DNA of 64,000 bases from Dryomyza anilis (taxonomy: Eukaryota > Arthropoda > Insecta > Diptera > Dryomyzidae): assembly GCA_951804985.1 (NCBI GenBank), contig OX638136.1:2607852-2671851 (forward strand), written 5' to 3'. Made by a program: the position numbers and the translations under genes. Below the pieces are notes generated by a model, which had not been told where the DNA came from, made no database searches, and worked only from the letters and a program-made list of their open reading frames with translations. How positions within the stretch are numbered: the stretch's first letter is position 1; every line of letters begins with the position of its first letter. Below, in pieces: positions 21,122 to 30,690 of this stretch.

Positions 21122-22244
21122 TGTGAGGACACAAATTTGTGTGTCCCAAATTTGTACCCACATATTTTTTTATCTGAATTAAATTATATTAATAATTTAA
21201 TTAATTGCAGTTATTGCTAAGTACGACAACAACAATTCTACGTACGCGCAACAATACCTTAAACAAGAAGAATTCCACGCACATGCAGCAATCCCGCAAG
21301 CAACAACAACGCTACGCATAAGCATCCAGTATACGCAAGCATAGGCTGCAATACAACAACATCAAATGAAGCAACAACAACGCTACGCATAAGCATCAAG
21401 TATACGCAAGCATAGGCTGTAATGCAACAACATCAAATGAAGCAACAACAACTGCACAGACTACGCAACAACAAAGCACACGGCGATCGACACAAGAAAG
21501 AGTATAAAAGGAGACACAATTGCAGCAGTCAGGCAGTTCGATGCTGGCGACGACCTCGTACACATCAAACTCGTAGTAATAGTGGTTGGAGGCATTAACT
21601 CCCCAAATGTAGTAGTAGCGGTTGGAGGCATTAACTCCCCAAATGTAGTAGTAGCGGTTGGAGGCATTAACTCCCCAAATGTAGTAGTAGCGGTTGGAGG
21701 CATTAACTCCCCAATTGTAGTTATAGTGGTTGGAGGCATTAACTCCCCAAATAGTAGTAGTAGCGGTTGGAGGCATTAACTCCCCAAATAGTAGGAAGTA
21801 GTGGGTGGAGGCATTAACTCCCCAATTGTAGTTATAGCGGATCGAGGCATTAACTCGCCAAACTAGTATTAAGTTACTTTAAGAGTAGGAAGTAGTGGTT
21901 GGAGGCATTAACTCCCCAATTGTAGTTATAGCGGATCGAGGCATTAACTCGCCAAACTAGTATTAAGTTACTTTAAGATTTAATAAGTATTTTATTATAG
22001 CGGCTGGAGGCATTAACTCCCCAAACGTATTAATAGTGGATCGAGGCATTAACTCGCCAAACTAGTATTAAGCTCGAATAAGTATTATAAAATAGCGAAT
22101 AAAATATTAAACCCACTGAAGGGACAATAAAGAAACTGAATAACAATACTTAAATAAAACTAATCTTTTCATTTATCTATTTTTCTGTAAACGAACCCTG
22201 GACAAAACCGGCGAGTATACCTCAGCCCGAGAAACTTCGTTACA
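21122..22244 (+). repeat. Element A 3' LTR
   Basis: Same structure as the 5' LTR, with twelve stem-loop units at 21586-22060. It has about 30 extra bases after the TATA region (GCAGCAGTCAGGCAGTTC onward, near 21523). Only about five base differences were seen besides this. The LTR copies are identical at integration, so the block was deleted from the 5' LTR or gained in this one later. Confidence 0.95.
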
Positions 22245-22526
22245 CACTATTATATCCAACAAGAGTGTAGGGTATTCCATAGTCGGGCCCGACCGACTAT
22301 AAAAGTCCGCCCCATGTGACTGAACTTACCCATGTGACCTAACTTTCCCAACTCGTTTATACTTCTTTCGATTTTAATATATTTTATTGGGCAACCTTTT
22401 GTTTTTTTTTTTATTTTTTTTTCTACGCTTTAAGTAGCCTTTTCAGTTTTGATTATTTTTTTCTTTTTCACTGGTATCACTCATAAAATATATTTATTCT
22501 TTTGTTTAACAATTAATATTTTAGAT

Positions 22527-23342
22527 TGTAACGAAACTTTTAAACGCGGTTGTCCATATCTGAGGAATGCTCAGAGGTTGGCCGGGTTCGCTACACTTAT
22601 TTATTTAACACAAGGCGTGATTTTTTTTTAAATTCTTTATTCGTTAATTCAATACAAAATATTATTTTACATATATATAAAAGAGAAATAGCGCCGTTCA
22701 CGATTGTGTCGCCGGGTTCAACGTTGAGTAATTTTGAGTCCTCGTGTTAACCCCTAACCGATGCACCTAACTCGATTAGAGTGATTATGTGTCCACTAAA
22801 TCGAGGCTATGCTACTAATTCGATTAGCGTAATTTTAAGTCCACTAAATCGAACCTGAACCACTATTTCGGTTAGCGTAATTTTTAGTCCACTAAACCGA
22901 GTCTATGCTTGTCTCTAACTAAATAAAATCCTGCCTGTTGCATCGACGCCGCCAGCCCACGAATGAGCCCGCGTTCCCGTTTTTATATAGGTTTGTTGTT
23001 CTTCCAGTCATTCGTTGCTCTAAACTGGAAAATATGTGTTTGTTTCCCAGGCACCCTATCGTCATCCTGCTCGCACCTACTGAGTTGCTGCTGTCGTCTC
23101 TCCATCTGTTCGACTCGCTGTTTCTCCACTCGTTGTTACTAGGCACGCTGCTGTTCGACCCGTTAGGCTGTTTATCGCTGCTCTTCTTCTCGAAAGCTCT
23201 AAATTTCGCGTGGCTTCCTTGCTGTTGTTGTTGTTGTTATTATTATATTATATATCCCTTGAAGTGTTTGGTGCCAGCTTACGGGATTCTGTTGTCGCCT
23301 GTGCGGCAGGGTTTCGCAACCTTGCAAAACCGTGTCGTCACA
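22527..23342 (-). repeat. Element B LTR1 (outer 3' LTR), 816 bp
   Basis: Plus strand TGTAACGAAAC to GTCGTCACA. On the minus strand it starts TGTGACGACACGG, has a TATA box (TATATAAAA near 22980-22989), then three stem-loops (22771-22901), a poly(A) signal (plus-strand TTTATT near 22599) and the terminal GTTTCGTTACA. Like LTR5 and unlike LTR2 and LTR3, it keeps the third stem-loop in full. Confidence 0.93.
22771..22901 (-). repeat. Three tandem covarying stem-loops in the element B LTR
   Basis: Plus-strand spelling. Unit 1 (22771-22805): CTCGATTAG ... CTAAATCGAG. Unit 2 (22819-22853): TTCGATTAG ... CTAAATCGAA. Unit 3 (22867-22901): TTTCGGTTAG ... CTAAACCGAG. Loops keep the form CGTAATTTTAAGTCCA. 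The outer pair changes C-G to T-A between units 1 and 2, and an inner A-T becomes G-C in unit 3, each time on both arms. The units lie downstream of the minus-strand TATA box, so they fall in the transcribed leader. Equivalents: 28127-28208, 34237-34318 (two full units) and 43325-43452 (three, partly mutated). Confidence 0.88.
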
Positions 23343-23357
23343 CTCCCCTTTTACTTT
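23343..23357 (-). promoter_or_regulatory. Element B polypurine tract (copy 1)
   Basis: Minus strand AAAGTAAAAGGGGAG next to the LTR. The same tract follows LTR2 (28655) and LTR3 (34765). The stop codon of the third ORF (TAA) lies inside it. Confidence 0.85.
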
Positions 23358-24241
23358 CCCGGGATTAACGGGGCACGAATAACCTCGGTAATATGTATCG
23401 CCCCGTTTCTGGTCACTCGGATCCGGAAACTTCGCCCGTCCATACGGCTTTGAACGCTCAGCCGTGCTCCTGGCCTCCTTGTTGCGACGAGAGTCATTGC
23501 CTGCTCCCAAAGTAGTGGCGGCCACAGTTGTGGTAGTTGGGTTGCTTCCTCGATTTCTGCGTCGGCTCCTATTCCTGCACCCGGTACGCCTGATTGGGTT
23601 GACACGTTCGTGGCCATTGATTCTGGTGCATCTGCCTCTGCCCATGACATCTCTAATGCCGGTTCTCCTGAAGGTTCGTTCTCGTCTAAGCATCCGAATA
23701 TAATGTCATCAGACATGTTGTCTGCATCTGGCTGCTGATTCAGGGTGGTCTCGCTGGAATTTCTTTCGTTACATGTGACCGGTGGTATCACCAAAAAATC
23801 CCGTTCCAGTGCTCTGATGCTTTGGACCCAAGGTAGCATGATGTGCGAGAAGAAGAAAGTCTCCAACAGACAAATAGGCGCGTCGTTAGAAAGGTGTCTG
23901 CCGGTCCAGCGAAGCCAAAAATTTATGATGTTGTCGTTAACGTAGCCGCCCTCTACCAGGCATCGGTAATCGCCGATTATGATGGTGATGCCTCGTTTCA
24001 GCGGGAAACGGCACAACTCCTGTCGCTCGTTTTGTACACCCAAAGTTGTCGGTGTCGTAATCGCCGCCTCCACTTGCATGCGGCGTATTGAGCGTGGTCG
24101 CTCTCAGGTTGCCTCCATTTGCTGTCGTTGATGCATCTCGTGTGCCACCATCCCCAGCGACATTGCCGGTTGATCGTTTAAAACCTGACCCCCAAAACTG
24201 CCAGGAGGCAGGTCAAACCCTTTTGATTCGTCTGTATTCAT
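23351..24241 (-). pseudogene. Element B copy 1 third ORF, Ulp1-like domain with its catalytic half deleted
   Basis: It starts at the ATG at 24241, behind the same splice acceptor as copy 2, and has the same in-frame TGA after 45 codons. From 24079 a 242-codon frame keeps the front of the Ulp1 domain (YVNDNIINFWLRW) and then joins directly to the C-terminal region (NERNSSETTLNQQ). Relative to copy 2 a 771-bp segment is missing, which holds the catalytic His, Asp, Gln and Cys and both frameshifts of copies 2 and 3. The deletion is in frame and its ends share ACC, so it looks like microhomology joining. The product could not be a protease. Confidence 0.82.
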
Positions 24242-24608
24242 TTTCTTCTGTAAAATAAATGTTTAATTATTTTGCTCAACAAAATTCGATGCGTATTGTA
24301 AAATGATTCACAACTGATTGATGGCTGCGGTTCTGTCGAGTTCGTAAGTCAAAAGAAATGTTCGTATAGCTTTCTCTTTCTCTTTTTTTTCTTGAAATAT
24401 TCGTTGCGTTTGTACTCGTTGTTATGTTACTCGTCGCGTGCACGGTTTGTGTACGTGCTTATCTGTGCGCAGCCGCCATTTGCTTTGTGTTTTCCGATTT
24501 CTTTTCATTTGCAGCACTAGACGCAGCGACGTCATAGTTGTTGCAGCTGTTTTGATGGTTGACTACAGGGTGACTTGACGCATCCTGGCTTGCTGATTGC
24601 CCGGATCT
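24242..24608 (-). other. Element B copy 1 noncoding spacer between pol and the third ORF
   Basis: About 370 bp, with a pyrimidine-rich stretch ending in the splice acceptor (CAG) next to the third ORF. No ORF is recognised. Repeated almost unchanged at about 30334-30690 and 36444-36800. Confidence 0.6.
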
Positions 24609-26742
24609 CACTCGAGGTCGTAGATGACTTTAGACTTATTGGTTGCACTCGCCGCTGTAGATGGCTGCGCCGGTTCCCTAGTTAGGTGCGTCGTGGTCTG
24701 AGTTTGGAAAAATGGTTTTATGTCGTTCACATGGGCTGTCTTCACACGTCCTTTATCGACTTATTTTAGCTGAATGATTATAGGTGAAATAAATAGTGAT
24801 ATGCGGTACGGGCCATCGAACTTGGGAGCCAACTTAGCTGCGAAGTTGTCTATCGCTTTTGATAGGTGATGCTATCGTAGCAGCACCATATCGCCCACAT
24901 TGGGTCTCCATGGCCTCCTCCGCATGTTGTAATGCTGCGCCTGGTCCTGCGCTGCTCGCGCAAGGTTTCGTGTCACCATCTCAAATACATCACGCAGTCG
25001 CAGCGCTCGCTCACCTGGCGTGGGGACAGCCACACCATTGCTCAGTGTCTCTTCGTCGTATAAAGCACGCGGCAGGCGCGGTTCTCTTCCTTGAGTGAAA
25101 AACTCAGGTGTGTAACCCGTGGTCTCGGATATGCTGGGGTTGATTGCCAGTGAAATTTCTGGCAGATTTTCATCTCACGTACGCTGGTCCCGACTGGTGA
25201 ACTGGGCGATGATCGTCTTCAGAGTTCTGTTGGCGCGCTCGGTGAGGTTCTCCTGCGGAGTGTAAGGTGCTGTAAACTGCTGCCTGATACCTAGAGTCTG
25301 AAAAAATCTTTTAAACATAAATTATGCCCCGTTGTCTGTTATGAGAACGCGTGGAACCCCGTACCTGGCTAGTATCCGCTCAAAAAATGCCCGCTGCAAG
25401 TTCTCTGTTGAGGCTTTACGCAGCGGCACCAGTTCCGTCCATTTGCCGAAAAAGACAAGGATCATTGTGTTGTCGTGTTTAGATCGTGGTAATGGGCCCA
25501 CGAAATCTGCGCACAACCATGCCTAGGGCTCCTCAGCGACCTGTGTCAACATCTTGCCGGTTGGTTTCTGCTGGCTGGGTTTGAATCGCTGGCAAGACTC
25601 ACACGCCCGCACATACCTACTGATTTCCCTGGTCATGCCCGGCCAGTAGTAATGGTTTCCCACACGCGTCACCGTGTTGCGTAGGCCCATGTGTTTGTAA
25701 GGTAAAAGGTTTCGGAAAGTCTGGGCACACCCTGGTACTTAAGTTCCTGTTTAAAGAACTCACATTTGTCTTGGTTTAGGCGCAGCCTGGCGCCCCTCAA
25801 ATGTCGAAACACCTCGCGCAAGTTTCTCATATGTTCCTCCATAGTTGTTCCAGTGACAATGATGTCGTCGACATAGGCTGGCCCAATCACGCTGTCCAAT
25901 GCTCGTTGGAACGTTGCAAACCAAATGGCATGACGCGCCACTGGTAAAGACCTCTGTCCTCATCCATCGGAATCTGCCAATAACCATTAGATCCAAGCTG
26001 CTGATAAACTTGGCATTTCGTAGGCGATCTCAGATGTGGTTAATCCGTGGAAGTGGGTATGCATCTGGTATAGAATGAGCGTTTAGCTGGCTGTAGTCAA
26101 TACACAGTCTCCACTGCCCAGTCTTCTTTTTCACTAGAACGATAGGCGCGCTGTGAGGGCTGCGTGATGGTTCGATGCATCCCTTCTCCAGTAGCTCGTT
26201 GATTTTCTCCTGCATCGCAGGGTTTTTCGGAAAGTAGCGTTGTTTTATGGGTCGGTCGTCCTTCATCGTTATACGATGTGTCGTGATGTTAGACGTGCTC
26301 GGTAACTCTGTGAACTTCTCCAACTCCGTTTGCAAAAATTCGTCGATCAGCTCTCGCTCACTGCGCGCTTCCTTGCGCGTCTCCTTTCGCACCACCGTAC
26401 AACGTTGTGCCAGTGTAATAATTCCATATAATAATTCTAAGGTACAAACCCTTAACATCGATGTCAAACTGGGAGCAGCTTGACATCGATGTTATGGGCC
26501 TCGGTGATCCATTGAGCACCGCCGTCAGCCATGCGAACCCTGACGAAACTGCTAGTCGCGCCCGTATCAATCGTGGCCACAGCCGGTTCCTCGCCTAGCA
26601 CGACGTTAGCAAAGATGTGGGTTTCGTCGTGCTGCAGAGCGTTGTTAGGGCACGGAGCTGGTTGACGGGGACTGCCGCTACCTCGCGTGATTAGCGGGTC
26701 CCTGGTCCCTTTCCCGGAGCTGCCGGTGGTCTCCTGCAGCAA
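24609..26742 (-). pseudogene. pol: Element B copy 1 pol remnant: protease, RT, integrase; RNase H missing
   Basis: Protease (26742-26464) has [32 protein letters not shown] (26030-26467) and AYVDDIIVTG (25669-25941). A 165-bp deletion near 26415 joins protease and RT abnormally, and small deletions remove part of the palm. The RT end (QELKYQG) passes directly into the integrase zinc domain, so RNase H and connection are absent. Integrase core: CADFVGPLP (25516), then ITDNGA followed by TAA, and an ENLTERANR glutamate segment near 25230. The C-terminal KFDGPYRI module has an extra stop. Not functional. Confidence 0.88.
26668..26715 (-). promoter_or_regulatory. Element B gag-protease -1 frameshift signal
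   Basis: On the minus strand the gag frame reads G_GGA_AAG (26715-26709), a six-base spacer GGACCA, then an 11-bp stem: GGGACCCGCTA pairs with TAGCGG-CA-GTCCC, with one two-base bulge and an 11-base loop. Protease is in the -1 frame. Heptamer, spacing and stem fit a retroviral-type signal; the final G is less usual in eukaryotes than C or A. Copies 2 and 3 keep it (32881-32887 and 38972-38978); copy 4 has two changes in the stem. Confidence 0.7.
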
Positions 26743-27695
26743 TCACGCGTCCGTGTGCCGCGTTTGCCGCACTCCCAACAGAAAAGTACTGACGGCCCCT
26801 GGCAATTTCGCCAGTAATGACCACCACGGCTGCACCTCCGACACGCTGTCCTGGGGTTAATAGTTCCACCTTCCTCGTCTTGCACCAGCCTGATCTGCTC
26901 CTCACGGAGTCGTTGAGTATTCACTGATGACGAACGCTGCGCCGCATTAATGCAGTCGTAATCATCAGCCAACTGCACCAGCTCTTCCAGCGTATGGAAA
27001 TCTTTTGGCTTTATGTAAAGTTGATATTCGTGGCTGCAGTTCCTAAAAATTCGTTCCAGCTTCTTCTCATTCTCATAGTGCGCATGCCTCTTCATATTTT
27101 GCATCACTAACACGTAGTCCTTGAACGCCTCCCTTGGTTTCTGCGTCCGCTTGCGTATCTCATCGTCCAGTTCTTCAAAGTATCGTGCTGAGAGAAAAAA
27201 TCGTAAAAAATCGCTCTTGAATCTATTCCTGTCCGTCCACTGCTTGTCGTTGTTGTAGTACCAACAACGCTCGATCGACTAACAACTGCGGCATCGCATC
27301 AGCCGTTCGACTTGTTCCATAAACACGAGCGGATCTCCGCCCCCGTCGAAACGCACGGTCCACTTGCGTATGGGGTCCATCGCGGTTGCGTGTGTGACGT
27401 CAGAGGTCCCGCCTATCGGTGCCCTTGTTGGCAGTTCTAGCCTGTTGGTCGTTTGCGCAGCGCAACCTGCTGCGCCTAACTCTGCGGTGTTTGGCACGGT
27501 GAGGTTGGTCAACGACGTTGTGCGCGAGTGTTTCAGCGCAAGCTTCTGTAGTCGCTCTATGATGGATAACTTATGCGTGTCGTCTGATACAAAATTGCTA
27601 AAAGCCCTCCGAAGGTCCTCGGCGGTACCTGTGTTCTCCAAGCCGAACTCGTCCGCGTAAGCGACAGTTCCTCCTTGCGGAGTCCATAGATCCAC
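26691..27695 (-). pseudogene. gag: Element B copy 1 gag
   Basis: The N-terminal part (27695-27279, 138 codons) begins VDLWTPQGGTVAYADEFGL from a GTG; no ATG exists in this frame after the preceding stop, so the start is lost or altered. The C-terminal part (27113-26691) ends with CRRCSRGGHYWRNC, a canonical CCHC knuckle, and a variant CWECGKRGTRTRDC in which Thr replaces the His. A frame change lies between (27114-27278). The design matches element A gag. The end overlaps protease by about 50 nt. Confidence 0.85.
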
Positions 27696-27861
27696 GTGGT
27701 CTTCACCATTTCAACGGGATGTGGCTCTTTATCTTGTCGAACTTTTTATTTAGAATAATTTTACTGTGTGGACTTGTTCTGATAATTTTTTTTTTTTGAC
27801 AAATAATATTTTGACTTTTGAATTAACCGAACGCGTATTTAATGATTTAATATTATCACAC

Positions 27862-27879
27862 GTCCCTGCTCGGGCGCCA
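27862..27879 (-). promoter_or_regulatory. Element B primer-binding site (copy 1)
   Basis: Minus strand TGGCGCCCGAGCAGGGAC, identical to the element A site. Repeated at 33972-33989 and 43058-43075. The leader between PBS and gag (about 27696-27861) is AT-rich with no RING ORF, unlike A. Confidence 0.88.
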
Positions 27880-27880
27880 T

Positions 27881-28654
27881 TGTAACGAAACGTTTAAACG
27901 CGGTTGTCCATAGCTGAGGAATGCTCATAGGTTGGCCTGGTTCGTTACACTAATTTATTTAACATAAGGCGTGATTTTTTTTTAATTCTTTAATTCAATA
28001 CAAAATATTATTTTACATATATATAAAAGAAAAATAGCGCCGTTCACGATTGTGTCGCCGGACCACGGTAGGGTTCAACGTTGAGTAATTTTAGTCCTCG
28101 TGTTAACCCCTAACCGCTGCACCTAACTCGATTAGCGTGATTATCTGTCCACTAAATCGAGGCTATGCTACTAATTCGATTTGCGTAATGTTAAGTCCAC
28201 TAAATCGAACCTGAACCACTATTTCGGTTAGCGAAATAATAAGGTGTTGCCTCGACGCTGCCAGCCCACGAATGAGCCCGCGCTCCTGTTTTTATATAGG
28301 TTTCTTGTTTTTCCAGTCATTCGTTGCTTTTTACGGAAAAATATCTGTTTGTTTTCGAGCCACCCTATCGTCATCCTGCTCGCACCTACTGAGTTGCAGC
28401 TGTCGTCTCTCCATCTGTTCGACTCGCTGTTTCTCCACTCGTTGTTGCTAGGCACGCTGCTGTTCGACCCGTTAGGCTGTTTATCGCTGCTCTTCTTCTC
28501 GAAAGCTCTATATTTCGCGTGGCTTCCTTGCTGTTGTTGTTGTTGTTATTATTATTATATTATATATCCCTTGAAGTGTTTGGTGCCAGCTTACGGGATT
28601 CTGTTGTCGCCTGTGCGGCAGGGTTTCGCAACCTTGCAAAACCGTGTCGTCACA
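27881..28654 (-). repeat. Element B LTR2 (shared by internal copies 1 and 2), 774 bp
   Basis: It has a PBS and gag of copy 1 on its left and the PPT and third ORF of copy 2 on its right, so it is at once the 5' LTR of one copy and the 3' LTR of the next. The third stem-loop has lost its right arm (the sequence jumps from GGTTAGCG to AAATAATAAGG), a lesion shared with LTR3 but not with the outer LTRs. Confidence 0.92.
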
Positions 28655-28662
28655 CTCCCCTT

Positions 28663-30324
28663 TTACTTTCCCGGGATTAACGGGGCACGAATAACCTCGG
28701 TAATATGTATCGCCCCGTTTCTGGTCACTCGGATCCGGAAACTTCGCCCGTCCATACGGCTTTGAACGCTCAGCCGTGCTCCTGGCCTCCTTGTTGCGGC
28801 GAGAGTCATTGCCTGCTCCCAAAGTAGTGGCGGCCACAGTTGTGGTAGTTGGGTTGCTTCCTCGATTTCTGCGTCGGCTCCTATTCCTGCACCCGGTACG
28901 CCTGATTGGGTTGACACGTTCGTGGCCATTGATTCTGGTGCATCTGCCTCTGCCCATGACATCTCTAATGCCGGTTCTCCTGAAGGTTCGTTCTCGTCTA
29001 AGCATCCGAATATAATGTCATCAGACATGTTGTCTGCATCTGGCTGCTGATTCAGGGTGGTCTCGCTGGAATTTCTTTCGTTACATGTGACCGGTGGTTG
29101 CACCACGCCCTGATCAGAGTTGCTCGAGGTCGCTGTATTCAGCTCATCGGGGTCTTCTATCAATTTTCTGTCGCGACCTGATTTAGCTGTAATCTCTGTG
29201 TCGCACGTGGTCACCGTTGGTGGGGGTTGTGATGACTTCGGAACATTCGCGAGTGTAAATTGATCTGTTAACGTATTTGTGGGTGCATTACGGTTCCTGG
29301 GTGCACCTATGTGAGCGTTGTTGCCTGTTGATGACCTTGCGTTACATGTTGATACGCCCGCGGGTGTGTTGGGGCTTGTGGTCTTCGGTGCGGCTTCTAA
29401 ACTAGGCCATTCAATCGGTATCTGCTTTCTTGAATCATTCGTCATGGACCGGATCAGTCTTTCGCTTCTCCACCGCTGCTTCTACGGGAAACCATTTCGA
29501 TCGGACCGCTAGTCTCGTAAATTGGTTGATTTACGAAAGATTCTACGTACTGCAGCATATAAAGCCCACAGTCTGTCCTATTCGGTTGCCGTTGCGTAGG
29601 TACGTACCATAAAGGTAGATTATCCTCAGTGTACAGCTCATCATCCTCGTTTTCGCGCCGCCCTATGCTCCCCTCGCCATGGCTCACTACCTTGTTGAGA
29701 AAGTCTCTTATTACGCGACCGACATGGCTGCGGCTTCCGATCGGCCATGAATCTAAGATGAATATGCATGGGGTCCTCTGTGCATCTGACATGGCTTCCG
29801 TTAGTCTATAAATTTTTTGCCGCGTGAAAGACGATCGCAAGGTACCAATGAAATTTTTCATTGACCGGTATCACCAAAAAATCCCGTTCCAGTGCTCTGA
29901 TGCTTTGGACCCAAGGTAGCATGATGTGCGAGAAGAAGAAAGTCTCCAACAGACAAATAGGCGCGTCGTTAGAAAGGTGTCTGCCGGTCCAGCGAAGCCA
30001 AAAATTTATGATGTTGTCGTTAACGTAGCCGCCCTCTACCAGGCATCGGTAATCGCCGATTATGATGGTGATGCCTCGTTTCAGCGGGAAACGGCACAAC
30101 TCCTGTCGCTCGTTTTGTACACCCAAAGTTGTCGGTGTCGTAATCGCCGCCTCCACTTGCATGCGGCGTATTGAGCGTGGTCGCTCTCAGGTTGCCTCCA
30201 TTTGCTGTCGTTGATGCATCTCGTGTGCCACCATCCCCAGCGACATTGCCGGTTGATCGTTTAAAACCTGACCCCCAAAACTGCCAGGAGGCAGGTCAAA
30301 CCCTTTTGATTCGTCTGTATTCAT
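28663..30324 (-). pseudogene. Element B copy 2 third ORF with a Ulp1/SENP-type (C48) cysteine protease domain
   Basis: The ATG at 30324 begins MNTDESKGFDLPPGSFGG; one TGA interrupts after 45 codons and the frame continues to 29809. Domain order: GGYVNDNIINFWLRW, then FHWYLAIVF (catalytic His), then, in another frame, FILDSWP (Asp), VPTQRQPNRTDCGLYML (Gln and nucleophile Cys), then an unrecognised ~260-residue tail (29445-28663) whose stop lies in the PPT. The His-Asp-Gln-Cys set and spacing fit Ulp1/SENP proteases, which cleave SUMO or related proteins. The frame changes at an A-run near 29820 and again near 29465. It occupies the env position. An inactive copy of what was probably one ~560-residue protein. 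Confidence 0.85.
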
Positions 30325-30330
30325 TTTCTT

Positions 30331-30349
30331 CTGTAAAATAAATGTTTAA
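30331..30349 (-). promoter_or_regulatory. Predicted splice acceptor before the element B third ORF
   Basis: On the minus strand TTTAATTATT-type pyrimidine-rich sequence leads to ATTTTACAG, six bases before the ATG at 30324. This is the arrangement by which errantiviruses express env from a spliced RNA. Present in all three copies (24248 and 36441 regions). The donor was not identified. Confidence 0.55.
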
Positions 30350-30690
30350 TTATTTTGCTCAACAAAATTCGATGCGTATTGTAAAATGATTCACAACTGA
30401 TTGATGGCTGCGGTTCTGTCGAGTTCGTAAGTCAAAAGAAATGTTCGTATAGCTTTCTCTTTCTCTTTTTTTTCTTGAAATATTCGTTGCGTTTGTACTC
30501 GTTGTTATGTTACTCGTCGCGTGCACGGTTTGTGTACGTGCTTATCTGTGCGCAGCCGCCATTTGCTTTGTGTTTTCTGATTTCTTTTAATTTGCAGCAC
30601 TAGACGCAGCGACGTCATAGTTGTTGCAGCTGTTTTGATGGTTGACTACAGGGTGACTTGACGCATCCTGGCTTGCTGATTGCCCGGATC

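Larger units (their letters stand above)
14636..22244 (+). mobile_element. Element A: full-length Ty3/gypsy-type LTR retrotransposon, TSD CACT
   Basis: LTRs of 1094 and 1123 bp bound 7.6 kb, with CACT at 14632-14635 and 22245-22248. Order: PBS, RING-H2 ORF, gag, protease-RT, RNase H-integrase, noncoding tail, PPT, 3' LTR. The LTRs differ by only about five substitutions seen by eye plus a ~30-bp block present only in the 3' LTR, so insertion was recent. There is no env or third ORF. Pol style, lysine-tRNA PBS and long LTRs recall the Osvaldo/Ulysses group, a low-confidence suggestion. One in-frame stop (18370) and one frameshift (about 20090) make this copy nonautonomous. Confidence 0.95.
14129..22357 (+). 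mobile_element. DINE-1/mini-me-like element, copy 2, split by element A
   Basis: The left part (14129-14635) begins with ATACCCTACACC and has the GTCY microsatellite near 14262-14285. The right part (22245-22357) has the matching subterminal repeat (AGTGTAGGGTAT, one change), the TAGTCGG/CCGACTA palindrome and the same tail as copy 1. Element A lies between, with its CACT target duplication. Flanking C DNA resumes at about 22358. Copy 1 at 5318 inserted at a nearby but different position of the same C region. Confidence 0.82.

Noticed and set aside
23770..23790. The 771-bp gap in copy 1 as a spliced-out intron
   Set aside because: No placement of the ends gives GT...AG or another splice consensus. 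The ends share ACC, as in microhomology deletion.
28508..29005. 165-codon minus-strand ORF rich in Arg, repeated in copies 1 and 3
   Set aside because: It overlaps the third ORF in another frame and runs on into the LTR. It has no recognisable domain and its openness follows from the composition of the real frame.
29805..29825. Programmed -1 frameshift at A_AAT_TTA in the B third ORF
   Set aside because: The heptamer is in register, but the -1 frame meets a stop after two codons. The domain continues in the +1 frame, so a base change in the A-run is the better explanation.
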